This document shows, piece after piece, positions 1 through 11,493 of a DNA stretch of 64,000 bases. Within the stretch, counting starts at the first letter, position 1; each line of letters opens with the position of its first letter. The notes below the pieces were generated by a model. That model searched no databases. It was not told the DNA's origin and was given only the letters and a program-made list of their open reading frames with translations. The translations under genes and the position numbers were made by a program. Origin of the DNA: Trachythela sp. YZ-2020 (taxonomy: Eukaryota; Cnidaria; Anthozoa; Malacalcyonacea; Clavulariidae); assembly GCA_016169945.1 (NCBI GenBank), contig JADLSH010000293.1:186001-250000 (forward strand). Direction: 5' to 3'.

Positions 1-1425
1 TGCAAAACATTTACTCAATAATTTTAAGCCAAAAAATGACGTTATATAAAATAAAATAGATGGCTATATATATCGTTAAATTAGTTAAAATTTGGCCTCT
101 AATGTGATGGTTTGCACAACGATACAGCGTGCAGGTAAACACGTGATATCCATTTATGTTTTGTAAATCTCCAAAGAACTGTTGCCGTTTTAAACATTGA
201 TTATGAAGTTCAAAGGGCTTCGTCTCCCACAGATATTTTCGTAATTGCAGTAGGCAGACGGAGATTAAACTCGACTGTATATATTTTAATAAGTGTTGGT
301 GACAAAGACAATATTCCTTTAAACCCATCGAAGCGTATTGCATACATTTAAACAGTGTGTACAGTTTATACTATATTTTTGAAATAGATAGCTCGAAAGA
401 CATGCCAACTTCCAGTATTTCGAATTATATGTCTGTTGTGGTTATAGCAGAAATATACTATTTCAACGAAGTTTAAAAACGCGAAGTCGCAATTACTTTA
501 TACAAGTGTGGAGTTTCGGGCAAGAAGGCATGAACTTCGTTACACACTTGTGAAGTTTTACGCATAGGATATTTTTGGTATCTCAAAGACTAAAATATCT
601 AAGGAAATTAACAAGAAGATACACGGACATCATCTGTTTACTTGCAACATATGAGAATTTCCGCTTCATAAAAGTTACACAGAAACTGTCGATCTCGACG
701 CATAAATATTAATTCCTCGTTCTTCGGAGATGAAATTCGAATTATAGTTGTTTACAATGCATTCTATCATTTTGTGAAGTAAAATTGTCGTGAAATTAAC
801 GCCTAACTGATACGAATCGACAAAAAATTAAATCGAATATTCGAATTCGCAACTCTCTTAATACTCCCCCGTGGCGACTATTTCCAGCTCCTCAAATTTG
901 AGCAGCCGGAAGTAGTTCTGCGTGCAGATTTTACAAGTCCCTCTTTCGCTATTTCAATTTCTTCGTACGTCATGTAAAAAACAATATTGCGGGCCTACAA
1001 AGAAAGAGGGACTTGGAGCAAGTGTAAGCCATGCAATAAGTTTTCTATTCTGATTGGACGTTAACTCTTCTTTGTCCGTGCCATAGTTTTAGTCACTTTT
1101 GCACGAGCAAAATTGTCTTTGGACAAATTGTTTTTGCTCTCGTATACACGTCTAACTTAGTTTTACATTTTACAAATATATTTTAGTGGAAACTACCATT
1201 GGAAGAGGTTTTTTATGTTAAGTTGTATATATTCATTCCTATTGAGTACTGATGAAACATTTAAAGAAAAACTATTACGCTATATATGCTCTGAAACAAT
1301 CGTTAAGCAGCTATGAACTCGTTAAGAAATATTTCGTTCAGTTCTGTTAAAATTTGGTAATAGTAATGAATAAACGATAATAATAATATAATTATATTAT
1401 TTTTTAATATGTTGAGTATTTTCGT
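1..1425. other. unassigned AT-rich DNA
   Basis: No coding region with recognisable domains is visible on either strand. The open frame on the minus strand at 11-343 has a composition expected by chance and no known motif. A 14-bp inverted repeat (arms near 940-953 and 1002-1016, around the CAAGTCCCTCTTTC motif) is the only structured item seen. Confidence 0.5.
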
Positions 1426-1942
1426 AATCCCATCCGCATTTTATCCCCCCATCCACATTTTATTCCCCTATCGGCATTTTATCCTCTCATCCGCATTTTA
1501 TCCTCTCATCCGCATTTTATCCTCTCATCCGCATTTTATCCTCTCATCCGCATTTTATCCTTTCATACGCATTTTATCCTCTCATCCGCATTTTATCCTC
1601 TCATACGCATTTTATCCTCTCATCCGCATTTAATTATCTTATCCACATTTTATCCTCTCATCCGCATTTTATCCTCTCATCCGCATTTTATCCTCTCATC
1701 CGCATTTTATCCTATCATCCACATTTTATCCTCTCATCCGTATTTTATCCTCCCATCCGCATTTTATCCTCTCAACCGCATTTTATCCTCTCATCCGCAA
1801 TTTATCATCTCATCCGCATTTTATCCTCTCATCCGCATTTTATCCAGTCATCCGCATTTTATTCTCTCATCCGTATTTTATTCTCTCATCAGTCCGTATC
1901 AGTTCGTATCCGTCCGCATCCGTATCCGCATTTTATCGTAAC
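1426..1942. repeat. 19-bp minisatellite array
   Basis: About 25 head-to-tail copies of a 19-base unit, approximately ATCCTCTCATCCGCATTTT, run through this stretch with scattered point variants (CCCATCC, TCATACG, TCAACCG, TTATCTT). The array decays at its 3' end into shorter TCCGTATC variants and then two copies of TTTTATCGTAACCG. The open frame across 1409-1633 only reads the repeat in one phase, translating to an AFYPLIRILSSHPHFILS-like periodic peptide, and is not a gene. Because 19 is not a multiple of 3, all three frames stay open in turn. Confidence 0.95.
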
Positions 1943-1970
1943 CGGTTTTTTTATCGTAACCGTGATACAC

Positions 1971-2230
1971 AAATGTTGTTACATGCAGACATGCAGTTAG
2001 TAATGTTATCTAGTATATACTAGTCCGAGCTCAAACCATAGCTTAAACAGATATCTTGGTTTGTATAAGTTGGTATATACTTTGAAAGAACGAGGTGATA
2101 CACTATAATGACTAATGTTGTTACAGTTAGTAATGTTATCTAGTATATACTAGTCCGAGCTTAAACCACGCATAGCTTGAACAGATATCTTGGTTTGTAT
2201 AAATTGATATATACTTTTAAAGAACGAAGT
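1971..2230 (+). repeat. tandem ~120-bp direct repeat, 5' flank of piggyBac
   Basis: Two adjacent copies (about 1971-2100 and 2113-2230) share AATGTTGTTAC, a TAGTAATGTTATCTAGTATA block, CTAGTCCGAGCT, CAGATATCTTGGTTTGTATA and AAAGAACGA. A third partial copy in the same orientation sits at 4928-4980, downstream of the transposase remnant. The block contains the self-complementary CTAGTATATACTAG. These look like subterminal repeats of the element, but exact element ends with TTAA target duplications were not found. Confidence 0.7.
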
Positions 2231-2490
2231 AATGCAAACTCTTTGTCGTCGAAGCCCTTTAAAAACAGACCTCATGGTCTGTGACGTCACAGTTGAAACT
2301 CCCAGCCACGTAAGCATAAAAAAGAGAAAAAGCCTTTTCCACCCCTTCCTAGAACCCATATCTACTCTCAGCTGCAATTTCATTGGCCATGATAACAATT
2401 CCTGCAATTTATTGTATTTCTTGTGCTGCGCCTTGCTTCACGGGCATTCTCGTGGCAGTGATAAACTTGAAGATGACAATCCCGGGGGGA

Positions 2491-4274
2491 ATGTCTAGCA
2501 GTGAAGAATATGAAATTGATAGAGAATTTGGCTTTTCTGACAACGATGAATCGAGGTAAGTTTTGGTCAAGGTCGGCTAAGCGTGTCGTCATCACAAATA
2601 CCGACGCGCTTTGGGCTTTAAATTTGCATATTGTAATTAGCATAAATGGTGCAAGGAGATATAACTAATAAATACACTCAAAAACTGATGTACAAATTCA
2701 ACGATAATGTTGTTATATTTGTCCTGAAAAGACGAATATGAACCGAAGTCAAAATACACTTTTGGGTGTGCGACTTCCGGAAATTTGCTTCTTCAAAGGC
2801 TTGTTTTTTGTGATAGATTTGCATTTCAATTTCCTGATAATACCTTGAAATACAGTTGAGAAAATATATCAACGGGAATATTATAATTTTATTGTTGAGA
2901 GGACACAAAATAGTCAGGATATAGACAAAAATGTCTCTTATTATTTGATTACTGCTCCTGATATCCCAAGCTAGTATAATTTTGAAAACATTTTTATGAA
3001 AGAAGCAAAATTGTGATGTTTGCATTGCTATATTTTGAGAGATGAAGATGCTGTTGAACAATCTGGGGATAAAGATTCTGATAAGGATGATGGTGAAGTC
3101 GGTGATACGGATGAAGTCAGTGATACTGCTGATGTTAGCTTAGATAGTGGTAGCGAAGATGAAGATAAGGGTAGAGGTCGCGGTAGGGGTTCTAGTATAG
3201 GTAGGGGTAGAGGTTGCAGTAGTCGTGGTAGGGGCAGAGGTAGAGGTAGAAGAGGTCATAATGGTGGGCCAGGTAATACTGGTGGAAGCAAGAATCCTCA
3301 GTATATTAGCAAAAGCTATGAAGACCCAGCTATTGGTAACAACCTGCCAGCATTTACACCCACACGCCCACATGGTATCCGTTTTGATCATGCTTTACTA
3401 CGGGAGACTATGACTACAGCAATTGAGTTTTTTTATATTGTTTTTACTACTGAAATGATAAACAGCATTGTTACCCATACTAATAGTTATGCCAACATAC
3501 AGATTGCAAGTGGGTCCCATGGTAGTTACACTAATAGAGATGGTTCATGGCAGGATACTACTTCAGATGAAATAACTAAACTAATTGCATTGCTAATTTA
3601 TTTTGCCCTTGTCAAAGTAGGGTCAGATTTCGATAAGTACTGGAGCACACAGTCTATTTACCATGGACTCTGGGCACGCAGAATCCTTTCTCGTGACCGG
3701 TTTAGAGCACTCATGGCATTTTTGCATGTTGTTGACCCATGTGATGAGACCCCAGGAAATAAGTTACGTAAGGTTGAGTCATTTGTTAACTATTTCAAAG
3801 AGAGGTACTCACAGTTATACCAACCATCGCAAAATATGGCTGTGGATGAGCGTATGGTTATGCGCGTATGAACGTATAGGTGGTGGAAGGCATTGTTTTT
3901 CCACCTTATAGATATGGCCATAGTTAATAGTTTTATCATTTGCAAGCCGAACACATGGTCAACATTCCAGACAGTGAGGAGCTTCAACGCTCAAAGCATT
4001 ATACTATCGTAGGTTCTTGGGGAAGAGCTCGTAAGACAACTCTGTGGTTTTGACAAGTATGATGTTGCCCCAGCCAGCTCAAGAGTATGACAGTATTCAT
4101 ATGCCCGAGATCGCTGAGATTAGAAAATACTGTTACGTGTGCAGTAGGGCAGGTCTAGGTCAGCGTAGAATTTCCACTTATTGTTCAACCTCACAGTGCG
4201 GAAAGTTATTGCACATCACCAAGGAGAAAAATTGCTTCAAGGAGTGGCACAGTAAAAAGTATCATAACCAGTAG
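2491..4274 (+). pseudogene. piggyBac-type transposase, spliced and internally deleted
   Basis: This is a cut-and-paste DNA transposase remnant. Exon 1 (2491-2555) encodes an acidic start (MSSSEEYEIDREFG...) and ends at GAG|GTAAGT. Exon 2 begins after an AG at 3038-3039, and the split Arg codon joins in phase. Exon 2 carries an acidic tract, an RG/RGG-like Gly-Arg stretch, and then the piggyBac core: FFYIVFTTEMINSIVTHTN, the SRDRFRALMAFLHVV segment, the KLRKVESFVNYF segment and AVDERMV with the first catalytic Asp at about 3845. Frame is lost at 3871; an FFHLIDMAIVNSF-like piece near 3888-3940 follows, then the C-terminal Cys-rich zinc ribbon (CYVCSRAG...CSTSQCGK...CFKEWH) at 4128-4270. The middle of the catalytic domain, including the later Asp residues, is missing, so it cannot be active. 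The family call rests on motif order and is firm. Confidence 0.88.
2556..3039 (+). other. intron within the piggyBac transposase remnant
   Basis: A GTAAGT donor at 2556 and a TTTTGAG acceptor ending at 3039 bracket 484 bases that have stops in every frame. Exon 1 contributes 65 coding bases (phase 2) and the first base after the acceptor completes an AGA codon followed in frame by GAT GAA GAT. Both sides encode acidic Ser/Asp/Glu-rich residues, which supports a real splice junction. It was inferred from sequence only; no transcript evidence is available. Confidence 0.65.
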
Positions 4275-4284
4275 TTTTGGTGGA

Positions 4285-5890
4285 CATGTCATGACCAAGA
4301 TGAGATCAAACATTCTATGAAAACTGTTTCGAACATGGATTCGTTTTTTGTATATTGTTGTTTTCGGGCTAACATTATCATTTCCGTCCATTGTCATATT
4401 TCTTTTATTCAATTTGCATGAAAATTATCAATATGTCAAAGTAAGTTTTTGCTTTGAAATAGTTTTGTACTTTAAATTATGTTCTGCTTCCATAACACTG
4501 TTGATAACAGGCGAGAAAATATATTATTAGAAAACCAAGTCTATTTTGGTTGTTTTCAGTAGCATATTTTGAATAACAAATAACAAACTTCTTTTCATCC
4601 AATTTCTGTCAAATTTGCTGTAAGTATGGTCCATATGTCAAGCTAACTTTTTGCTTTCAAGGTTTCCCATGCAGTGCATTAATGTGGTGTCCAGATGAGT
4701 TTTTGTCTGAATTTTTGAGTCGACATATTAAATTTTATGTTAATGTATGCTAATTTATTCACACTTATAATTGTGTAAGTGGAATATTTTTCAATATTTT
4801 GAAAGCCTATTTCATTAGCTTTCAGAAAAGGTATGGTTCATTACCATCGTGTGAATACTTGGCGAGAAAAGTTATCAGGAATTAATGTTGTCAATTTTCC
4901 ATGATTTTGCTTCTGACGACAAATTACTAATGTTGTTACAAATAGTAATGTTGTCTAGTATATATACTAGTCCGAGCTCAGTTGACGGTATTCATGATAA
5001 TATGTTGAGTCATAAAGGCTGTATCACGTGTCGTGTCGAGTCGACAAGACCTGTTTACGGGTCGTGTCGATTTGACAGTATTGGACATATATGGATGATG
5101 CGGGCATGGAAACCAACGCCACGTTTTCACTGAAAAATATTTTTAAAAGCGGAAAAATGCTGTTTCAATACATTATAAACCGCGTTATTGAGAAATTATA
5201 GCTTGTGGAATATGTACGAAATACAAAATGCGCATGCGCAGATCTATTATCTCATAATTTCAATGCATAATTTCCGTTGATTTATATATCAAACCCAGGT
5301 AAGAAATATATCAATTTTGTTGCTTTCAAGCTACTTAAAATCCTTTTTTTTACCCGTGATGTTACGATGTGAAATATTTGTTTCAAGCCATTAATACTAA
5401 TGTTAATATATTTTGTAGTCTACCACAATATTTTTCAGTTGCATCAATTTCAAATAAAGCAGTACTGTTGCTCGAACAAAATTTACCAGTTAACTAAGCT
5501 AACCGTGTTGATGGCATTCCCCTGGCTCCATAACCAGATAATATAAGATCTTCGCACGATCTAAACATTCTAAAGAAGATCTCTACAGCTAGTTAGCTAG
5601 TACTGTCCAATAAAGAAGTGATCTACAGCACTAAAAAAATACAAAGTGCACCATGAAAAAGAAACTCCCAAACGTAGTCTTGATAGTGAAATTGCTTGTT
5701 GTCCTTTTCATATATATATTTAAAAAAAGTTAATCTTGCTCTCACGCTGTCTAAATTTCCAATAAGATAAATAAATACGTTATCATATAAAATATTGTAA
5801 CGTAAACAAAAAATAACAAATTGTGAACTATTGCAAATGTAGTATTGTTTCAAAAAGTTTTTATCATAGTACATTTCAATTGCTAGTTCT
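4285..5890. other. unassigned DNA including 3' flank of piggyBac remnant
   Basis: This stretch contains the third direct-repeat copy (4928-4980) and, at about 5008-5080, a short GTCGTGTCGA/TCGACAAGAC region rich in near-palindromes. TGTATCACG here is complementary to CGTGATACA at about 1961, which may be a decayed terminal inverted repeat of the piggyBac element. No convincing coding sequence was seen. Confidence 0.4.
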
Positions 5891-6046
5891 CAATTTGTTG
5901 TGTTAGCAGTACAGGCAGGAGAAAAGGGAATCATCACACACCCTTATCAAAGTCGGGTTAAAATTAGTACTATTCAAATCTCCATTCCTCGTCGATTAAA
6001 AAGCAGTGAAAAACGTAGAAAAACCCAGCAAAGTCGAGAGAGGAAA

Positions 6047-6101
6047 TTTCAGGATAATTTATCTCAACCTGAAATTCAGGTTGAGATAAATTATCCTGAA
6101 A
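6047..6101. repeat. perfect 27-bp inverted repeat, 1-nt spacer
   Basis: Bases 6047-6073 are the exact reverse complement of 6075-6101, separated by a single A at 6074. The arms start TTTCAGGATAATTTATCTCA. The hairpin lies within 100 bases upstream of the readable hAT transposase frame. It could be a recent snap-back duplication, because the arms show no divergence. Confidence 0.95.
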
Positions 6102-6126
6102 AAAAGACGCGAAAAGCCGGCGAACG

Positions 6127-7403
6127 TTTTTCTTGACATCCGTGAATTAGAAGGTCAAGATACAGAATCTATCGTCAAGTGTATTCTTACGACGCTGTCA
6201 GAGTTCGGGTTTGACGAGGATTACTTATCGAAGAATCTCATTGCATTTACAAGCGATGGAGCCTCTGTCATGCTTGGAGTACATAGCGGCGTAGGGGCAA
6301 GGCTTAAGGAAAAATTCCATGCCTTGCCTCTGTGGCACTGTATAAATCACCGCCTAGAGCTGGCTATCTCAGATGCAGTATCGTCAATAAATGGCTTCTA
6401 TCCAATACAAGCATTTTTCGATAAAATATATTCTGTGTACTTCTATTCTTCCAAGTTACAACGGCAACTTTGTGAAATATCAACAGATCTTGACTTACAG
6501 CTGAAGAAGATTGGCAAAATTTTTACTGTTCGCTGGATCGCGTCATCCTATAGAGCTGTCAAAGCTTTATGGAATGACTACCCAGCTCTCTATGCCCATT
6601 TTAAAAAGCTTTCAGAAGACATGTCCGTTAAACCTACCGAACGTGCGACTTACCAGGGAATTGTTAAGAAGCTATCAACAAGAGAATTTGTCGAGGATGT
6701 GGCAATCGTTAAAGATGGCTTGGCTCAATTATCCCTGCTCTCAGAAGCGTTGCAAAAGCAACAGTTCAGTTTGATTGAAGCAAATAGACATCTGAAGTGG
6801 ACATGAAATGCGCTGTTCAGAATTAAGGAAGCAATTCATGAAGGAAAGTACACCTTTCAGGAAATAACCGGAGATCATGCTGCATTTAAATGGTCTCTTT
6901 GGAAGCTTTCTTATCAAGAAGGGGATACGTCACTTTCGATCGAAAGCAGTTCATCCAAGCATTAATTGACAATATTAATTCAAGAATGCTTAACTCCAAT
7001 AATGAAGCAGCAATAAATAATTTTGAAGCATTAATTCCAGATAAGTGGCCTACGTACTCTGGAATATCCTCCATGGCTCGAAGGAGAAACGGCCATTCAA
7101 GGAATTTGTCAAAGGTTTCAAATACCTGAATATGGTATCATACCAGCCTTTCGGGAATACTTCAATGATCCGAGAAAAATACCCAAGATCATTAACGATA
7201 AGCTGATACAGAGCATTATGTATACCATTCCTGTCTGTTCCTCTGAAGCAGAAAGAGGTTTTTCGCAAATGAAGCTTGTTTGTTCACCAATACGCTCCAA
7301 ACTTACGGTGTTGCACATGTCATCGCTTTTGTTCATCAGCATCAACGGCCCACCTCCACACCTATGGAACGCAGACTCTGCTGTGTCAAATTGGCTCCTT
7401 AAA
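6127..7403 (+). pseudogene. hAT-superfamily transposase (ZNF862/KIAA1586-like), broken
   Basis: This is a DNA transposase remnant of the hAT type related to the vertebrate domesticated ZNF862/KIAA1586 group. From 6127 a frame reads FLDIRELEGQDTES..., then NLIAFTSDGASVMLGVHSG (the conserved TSDGA motif), the LPLWHCINHRLELAISDAV segment and KIFTVRWIASSYRAV, ending at a stop at 6806. After frame changes, QALIDNINSRML and the hAT C-terminal dimerisation motif (IPVCSSEAERGFSQMKLVC, then LTVLHMSSLLFI) are readable at 7218-7345. No BED finger was recognised upstream. Several stops and frameshifts make it inactive. The final residues of the dimerisation domain are interrupted by the inverted-repeat element beginning at 7404. 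Confidence 0.87.
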
Positions 7404-8079
7404 GTTACAGGACACCTTTTAACTGTTAAAATTTGCAAAAATTTTGTTTTTGCTTCACATAAATTTCTGCAATCTCATTGGTTAAGAGCTGTTGTATTTA
7501 ATTAGCGTCTGGCGTGGAAGCCAATTTGGAGAAAAATTCGCGAAAATCTTGAAATTCGATTTTCTCGGGACTATGTTTTCGACAACTACTGATTTTCAAA
7601 AGAGTTATGCTCCTGTGGGTTTTAACGAATGTTTCTGAAATTTGCACAGCACATAGCTGAAGATTTCAGCTTCAAAAATCTGTTCGGCTTTGTTTTAATT
7701 TTGGATATTTAGTGAATTACGAGTGAATTACGAGCGATTCATTCCAAAAAATCTGAAATATAATATAGTCCTCAAAGAAATCGCTATATCAGACGAATGG
7801 CGAAATAAATAAATAAATCCAACTATTTAGCTGTATAAAAATGATAGTTTCAAAAATATATTTTAAAACCGACAGGAGCATAACACAGCGGCGTGAAGGT
7901 ACCGCGAGTTTAAATTTTCCTGAATAATTCATAAATTACTTTATTGTTTGTCAATTTGACTACTTTCTGATATTCTGCATGCACTGATAAACATTCGATG
8001 AAAATTTGATAAAAATCGGACTTATATTAAGCGCGCAGTAGCGATTCTCCGGCGAGAGCCACAAAAGGTGTCCTGTAAC
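7404..8079. mobile_element. 676-bp inverted-repeat element inserted in hAT
   Basis: Terminal arms GTTACAGGACACCTTTT (7404-7420) and its exact reverse complement (8063-8079) bound this block, which interrupts the end of the hAT dimerisation domain after the WLLK codons; GHRCATD-like coding appears to resume after 8080. An inner pair, AGTTATGCTCCTGTGGGTTTT at about 7602 and its near reverse complement at about 7864, makes the element a nested foldback. It encodes no protein. No obvious target-site duplication was seen, so the superfamily is open. Confidence 0.75.
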
Positions 8080-8119
8080 CACACAGATGTGCAACAGATA
8101 CAAGAAGTAAAAAGGTAAA

Positions 8120-9680
8120 ACTTGTTTCGTTATCTAGTTTAAATTCTGTCCAGACAATTTTTACTTAATTAACGTTTTGTATTTAAATTTTATATTATAG
8201 ACTTGAAGTGTTTAATGTTACAGTATATTAAAGTTTTGTAATAGAGTTTTAAAAATCGGCAGTTCTGACAAAGTTCGACTTTCTTTTAACTTTAACATTG
8301 TTTTTCCCTGCTGGTAATGTATATCAGAGAGCCCCCCTTGTTAATATTTTGGCAATACACCCCTGCATTTATGTTTATAATAATGTTCTCCTATTACTAT
8401 ACTTGTGAAAGTCGTGGAACAAATCCGAATTCCAGACTGAGTTCTCTTTCAATGTTTACATTTACTTTGCAGATTTCAGAAACACACACTGGCGACACTA
8501 AATATAGATATGGAGTTTATAACAGTTGTCAGAATATATATAAATTAAACAGAGTTCAGTTAAAATAATCGATTACAGTATCATGATGAGCATGCGTTGT
8601 TGCAGACAAATATAGAACAATGCACAGATTTTGGCATGATATGTGACGAATTCTAATCCTCTTTTTGGAATGTAAAACATTGAGGATTTTATGAACTGTT
8701 TGATTAAAGCAGTATTTGCTCTAAACTGTTTGCAACTAAGGCAAGCCACTCTCCAACCCATTAACACTATTGATTGATAACAACATGGCAAACTTACAAT
8801 ATTTAACATCAACAAGACAACATTACACCCCATCTTCACAACTGTTACAGTACACATTTCGGATATTCTAGTTGTGTTTTCTCTATGGATACTTTTCGTG
8901 TATGCACAATGCACCTACGAAGAATACCCAATTGTTTCTACTCTGTGCCAAAAGCCACACTGCGTACTTATATTTTCTTTATAAGGAAATCCATATCAAT
9001 AAATCCAAAATATGAAAATGCCCTCGGAAAAATCTTTAAAACAATTAAATTTTCGGCTTTTATTGTAATTAAAATCCTTTCATTGAAGACACTGTTAAAC
9101 GACCATCACGGAATTACTAGGAACAAAAATATACAATTGAATTATTCAAGTTTATCATGTTGCCATTTCTGGAGAGCCCCACATGTTAACGTTCCAGGAA
9201 TACACCACCGGTTTACAATGGTAGCGGAAGATTGGTTTTGTTTGGGGGCTTGGCAAATTCTAAGGAAGTCCGAGGTCGCGCTCCCCCGGAAAAAAATTTG
9301 AAATCAGAAGTCGCTGATATTACATTTCCTGCGTTCCAGCGACGATGTGACATGACGAACCAGTCTATTTTGAACATTTTGCGTTTCGTATTAAGTTCTC
9401 TCGCTCTGGTCTATATTATTTTAGAGTGATTAATTCCCTTCCCATCGCTGTGACACCGAACATGAATAACCTTAAACATTAAATGGCTGGAAAGGCCTGG
9501 TATCCATAGGACCTTAGACACAACATTTTGATTTCCCGTCAAAACATGCACTGAAGCACCTTATTTAAATTAAGTTTGCCCATTGACACTACTCGTATCA
9601 GCCAAACTTCTCGCTCACAACGCGATGAAAACACGAAACAAATATTCACACCTGTAAATATACTTCTATCCTCGACGCAA
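8120..9680. other. unassigned DNA
   Basis: No domain-bearing ORF was recognised. The segments near 8330 (GAGAGCCCCCCTTGTTAAT) and 9172 (GAGAGCCCCACATGTTAAC) look like diverged copies of the same short repeat. Open frames at 8885-9301 (+) and 8573-8914 (-) show no known motif. Confidence 0.4.
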
Positions 9681-9687
9681 AATGTAG

Positions 9688-9840
9688 AAATATGTATTCG
9701 ACCAGTTTTAGAATACGCTTCCCCAGCATTTCATTGCTCCCTACCTACCTATTGAAGTGAAGATTTAGAAAGAATACAGATCGAAGCGAGCTTACAAATT
9801 CTTTTCAACGGTGCCCCCTATGAAGATTGCTTATCTGAAT
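9688..9840 (+). pseudogene. non-LTR retrotransposon RT C-terminal fragment
   Basis: Translation gives ICIRPVLEYASPAFHCSLPTY, a stop, then SEDLERIQIEASLQILF and PYEDCLSE. This is the conserved post-thumb segment of Jockey/CR1-like reverse transcriptases (consensus IRPVLEYACPVWH...LERIQKRA). It is truncated at both ends and carries one in-frame stop. It lies just upstream of the start of another non-LTR remnant in the same orientation, so it may be the 3' end of an older copy. Confidence 0.8.
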
Positions 9841-9844
9841 TTTA

Positions 9845-11493
9845 TTGAAGGGTTTGAAAATTGCAAATTTAAATGTAATAGTCTTCTTAAGCATATTGAT
9901 GAAATTCGCCTTATGTTAATTGATTACCCCTTTGATATTTTGGCTATTAATGAATCTAAAATTTAATCCTCAATTCCGGACTCCGAAATTTTCATTCACA
10001 ACTATTTGATAGTCCGACAAGATCGGAATAGATTTGGGGGCGGTATGGTGCTCTACATAAAACGCTCCATCATAGTTTGAAGGAAAAGATTTAATGTCAA
10101 ATAATTTTGAAAGGATATGTGTAGAAATTAATAGACAACATAGGAAGCCTTTCTTAATAAGTACTTGGTATCGTCCACCTAGTTCAGAGCTTGACCATTT
10201 TGATGAAAGCCAGAAAATATAATTATAGAATTCACTGGGGAAAATATCAGTCCCTGCGAAATAGAGTAAATATACTAAAGCGCAAATCAAAAGCTAATTT
10301 CTATCATAGAGAGATTGGCGACTGTGCAAAACTAAAAGATTTCAAAAAAACCTGGTCGCTCATAAACTCCCTTACTGGTAAGAATAGAAAATCTACTATT
10401 ATTACAGAAATTTCTGTTAATAATAATAGTATTACTGACTCGAAACTTATTGCCGAATGCTTAAATGAATACTTTGTCAACCTTGGTCAAATGATGAATT
10501 TCTTGTCGAGGAAACGCCTAATTAGGCTACTATAATCCCAATTCTTTTTGTTTCCGTCAAATTAATATGGAAGATGTAGTATTGCATTAATGAACCTTAA
10601 ATCTACTGGTCTGGATAAAATACCAGCCAAAGTTCTCAAGCTCTCTGGCGACATCATTGCTCCGTCACTAACTTATAATTTTAATTTATCACTTGACACC
10701 GGCATATATGTTGATGACTGGAGACGGGCACGGGTAATTCCGATTTACAAATCAGAAAATAGATGGAAATGCGATAATTACAAACCAAATTCTATAGGCT
10801 ACCGATGGTAAGCAAAGTGCTTGAAAAAGAGTTTTTCGACAGGTGTACAGCTATCTTTCTAATAATTCATTGCTATCTAAATTTCAATCGGGGTTCCGTC
10901 CTAAACACTCAAGCTTATCGGCTTTAATAAAAATGTGCGACGAACGGCTTGAAAGCATGGATAATGGGGAATTAAATTGTGTGATTTTTCTTCATGTTAG
11001 TAAAGCTTTTGACTCTATAAATCATGAAATACTACCAAGTAAAATGCACAATTATTTCGGTATATCGGGGATCCAATTAAAATGGTTTGAGTCCTATCTT
11101 AATAATAGAGAGCAGCAATGTTTAGCAAATGGTTAGTTATCGAGCCCCAAAAAGATAAAATGTAGATTATATGGAATGTGGGAAATATCTTGCCCCAAAA
11201 AGATAAAATGTGAATTATTCTTATTATATATAAATGACATGCCTGACTCTTTAAGAAAGTCAATTCCTTCTCTCTGTGCTGATGATACAGAAATCTATGC
11301 ATATACCAACGATTGCACTGAACTTGTAACGAATATATCCGTAAATGGATGCAACATAATAAGCTTCAAATTCACCCTAATAAGTCTAAACATATGCACG
11401 TTCATTGGATCACTGTACAACATTAAAAATAAAGTACCAAGCTGCCCTATTATAGTTAATAATACGCCAATCGAACCTACTATACTTCCTTGA
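9845..11493 (+). pseudogene. CR1/Jockey-like non-LTR retrotransposon, degraded
   Basis: This is a remnant of an APE-endonuclease/reverse-transcriptase polyprotein. The endonuclease start (LKIANLNVN..., DILAINESKI) is readable at 9848-9965 with a 1-base loss. After a large deletion, the linker (10191-10535) and RT (10590-11490) follow: LKSTGLDKIPAKVLKLS, SILPMVSKVLEK, FQSGFRPKHSSLSALIK, CVIFLHVSKAFDSINHEIL and CADDTEIYAY, a YADD variant at about 11276-11305. The SGVPQGSxLGPLL block is replaced by a filler containing two copies of GCCCCAAAAAGATAAAATGT (11142 and 11190). The 3' end abuts an oppositely oriented RT remnant near 11480. It is inactive. Confidence 0.88.

Noticed and set aside
1409..1633. 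Periodic ORF FYPLIRILSSHPHFILS
   Set aside because: It is the minisatellite translated; all phases are open because the unit lacks stops.
1426..1942. CRISPR array
   Set aside because: Units are contiguous with no unique spacers and the genome is eukaryotic.
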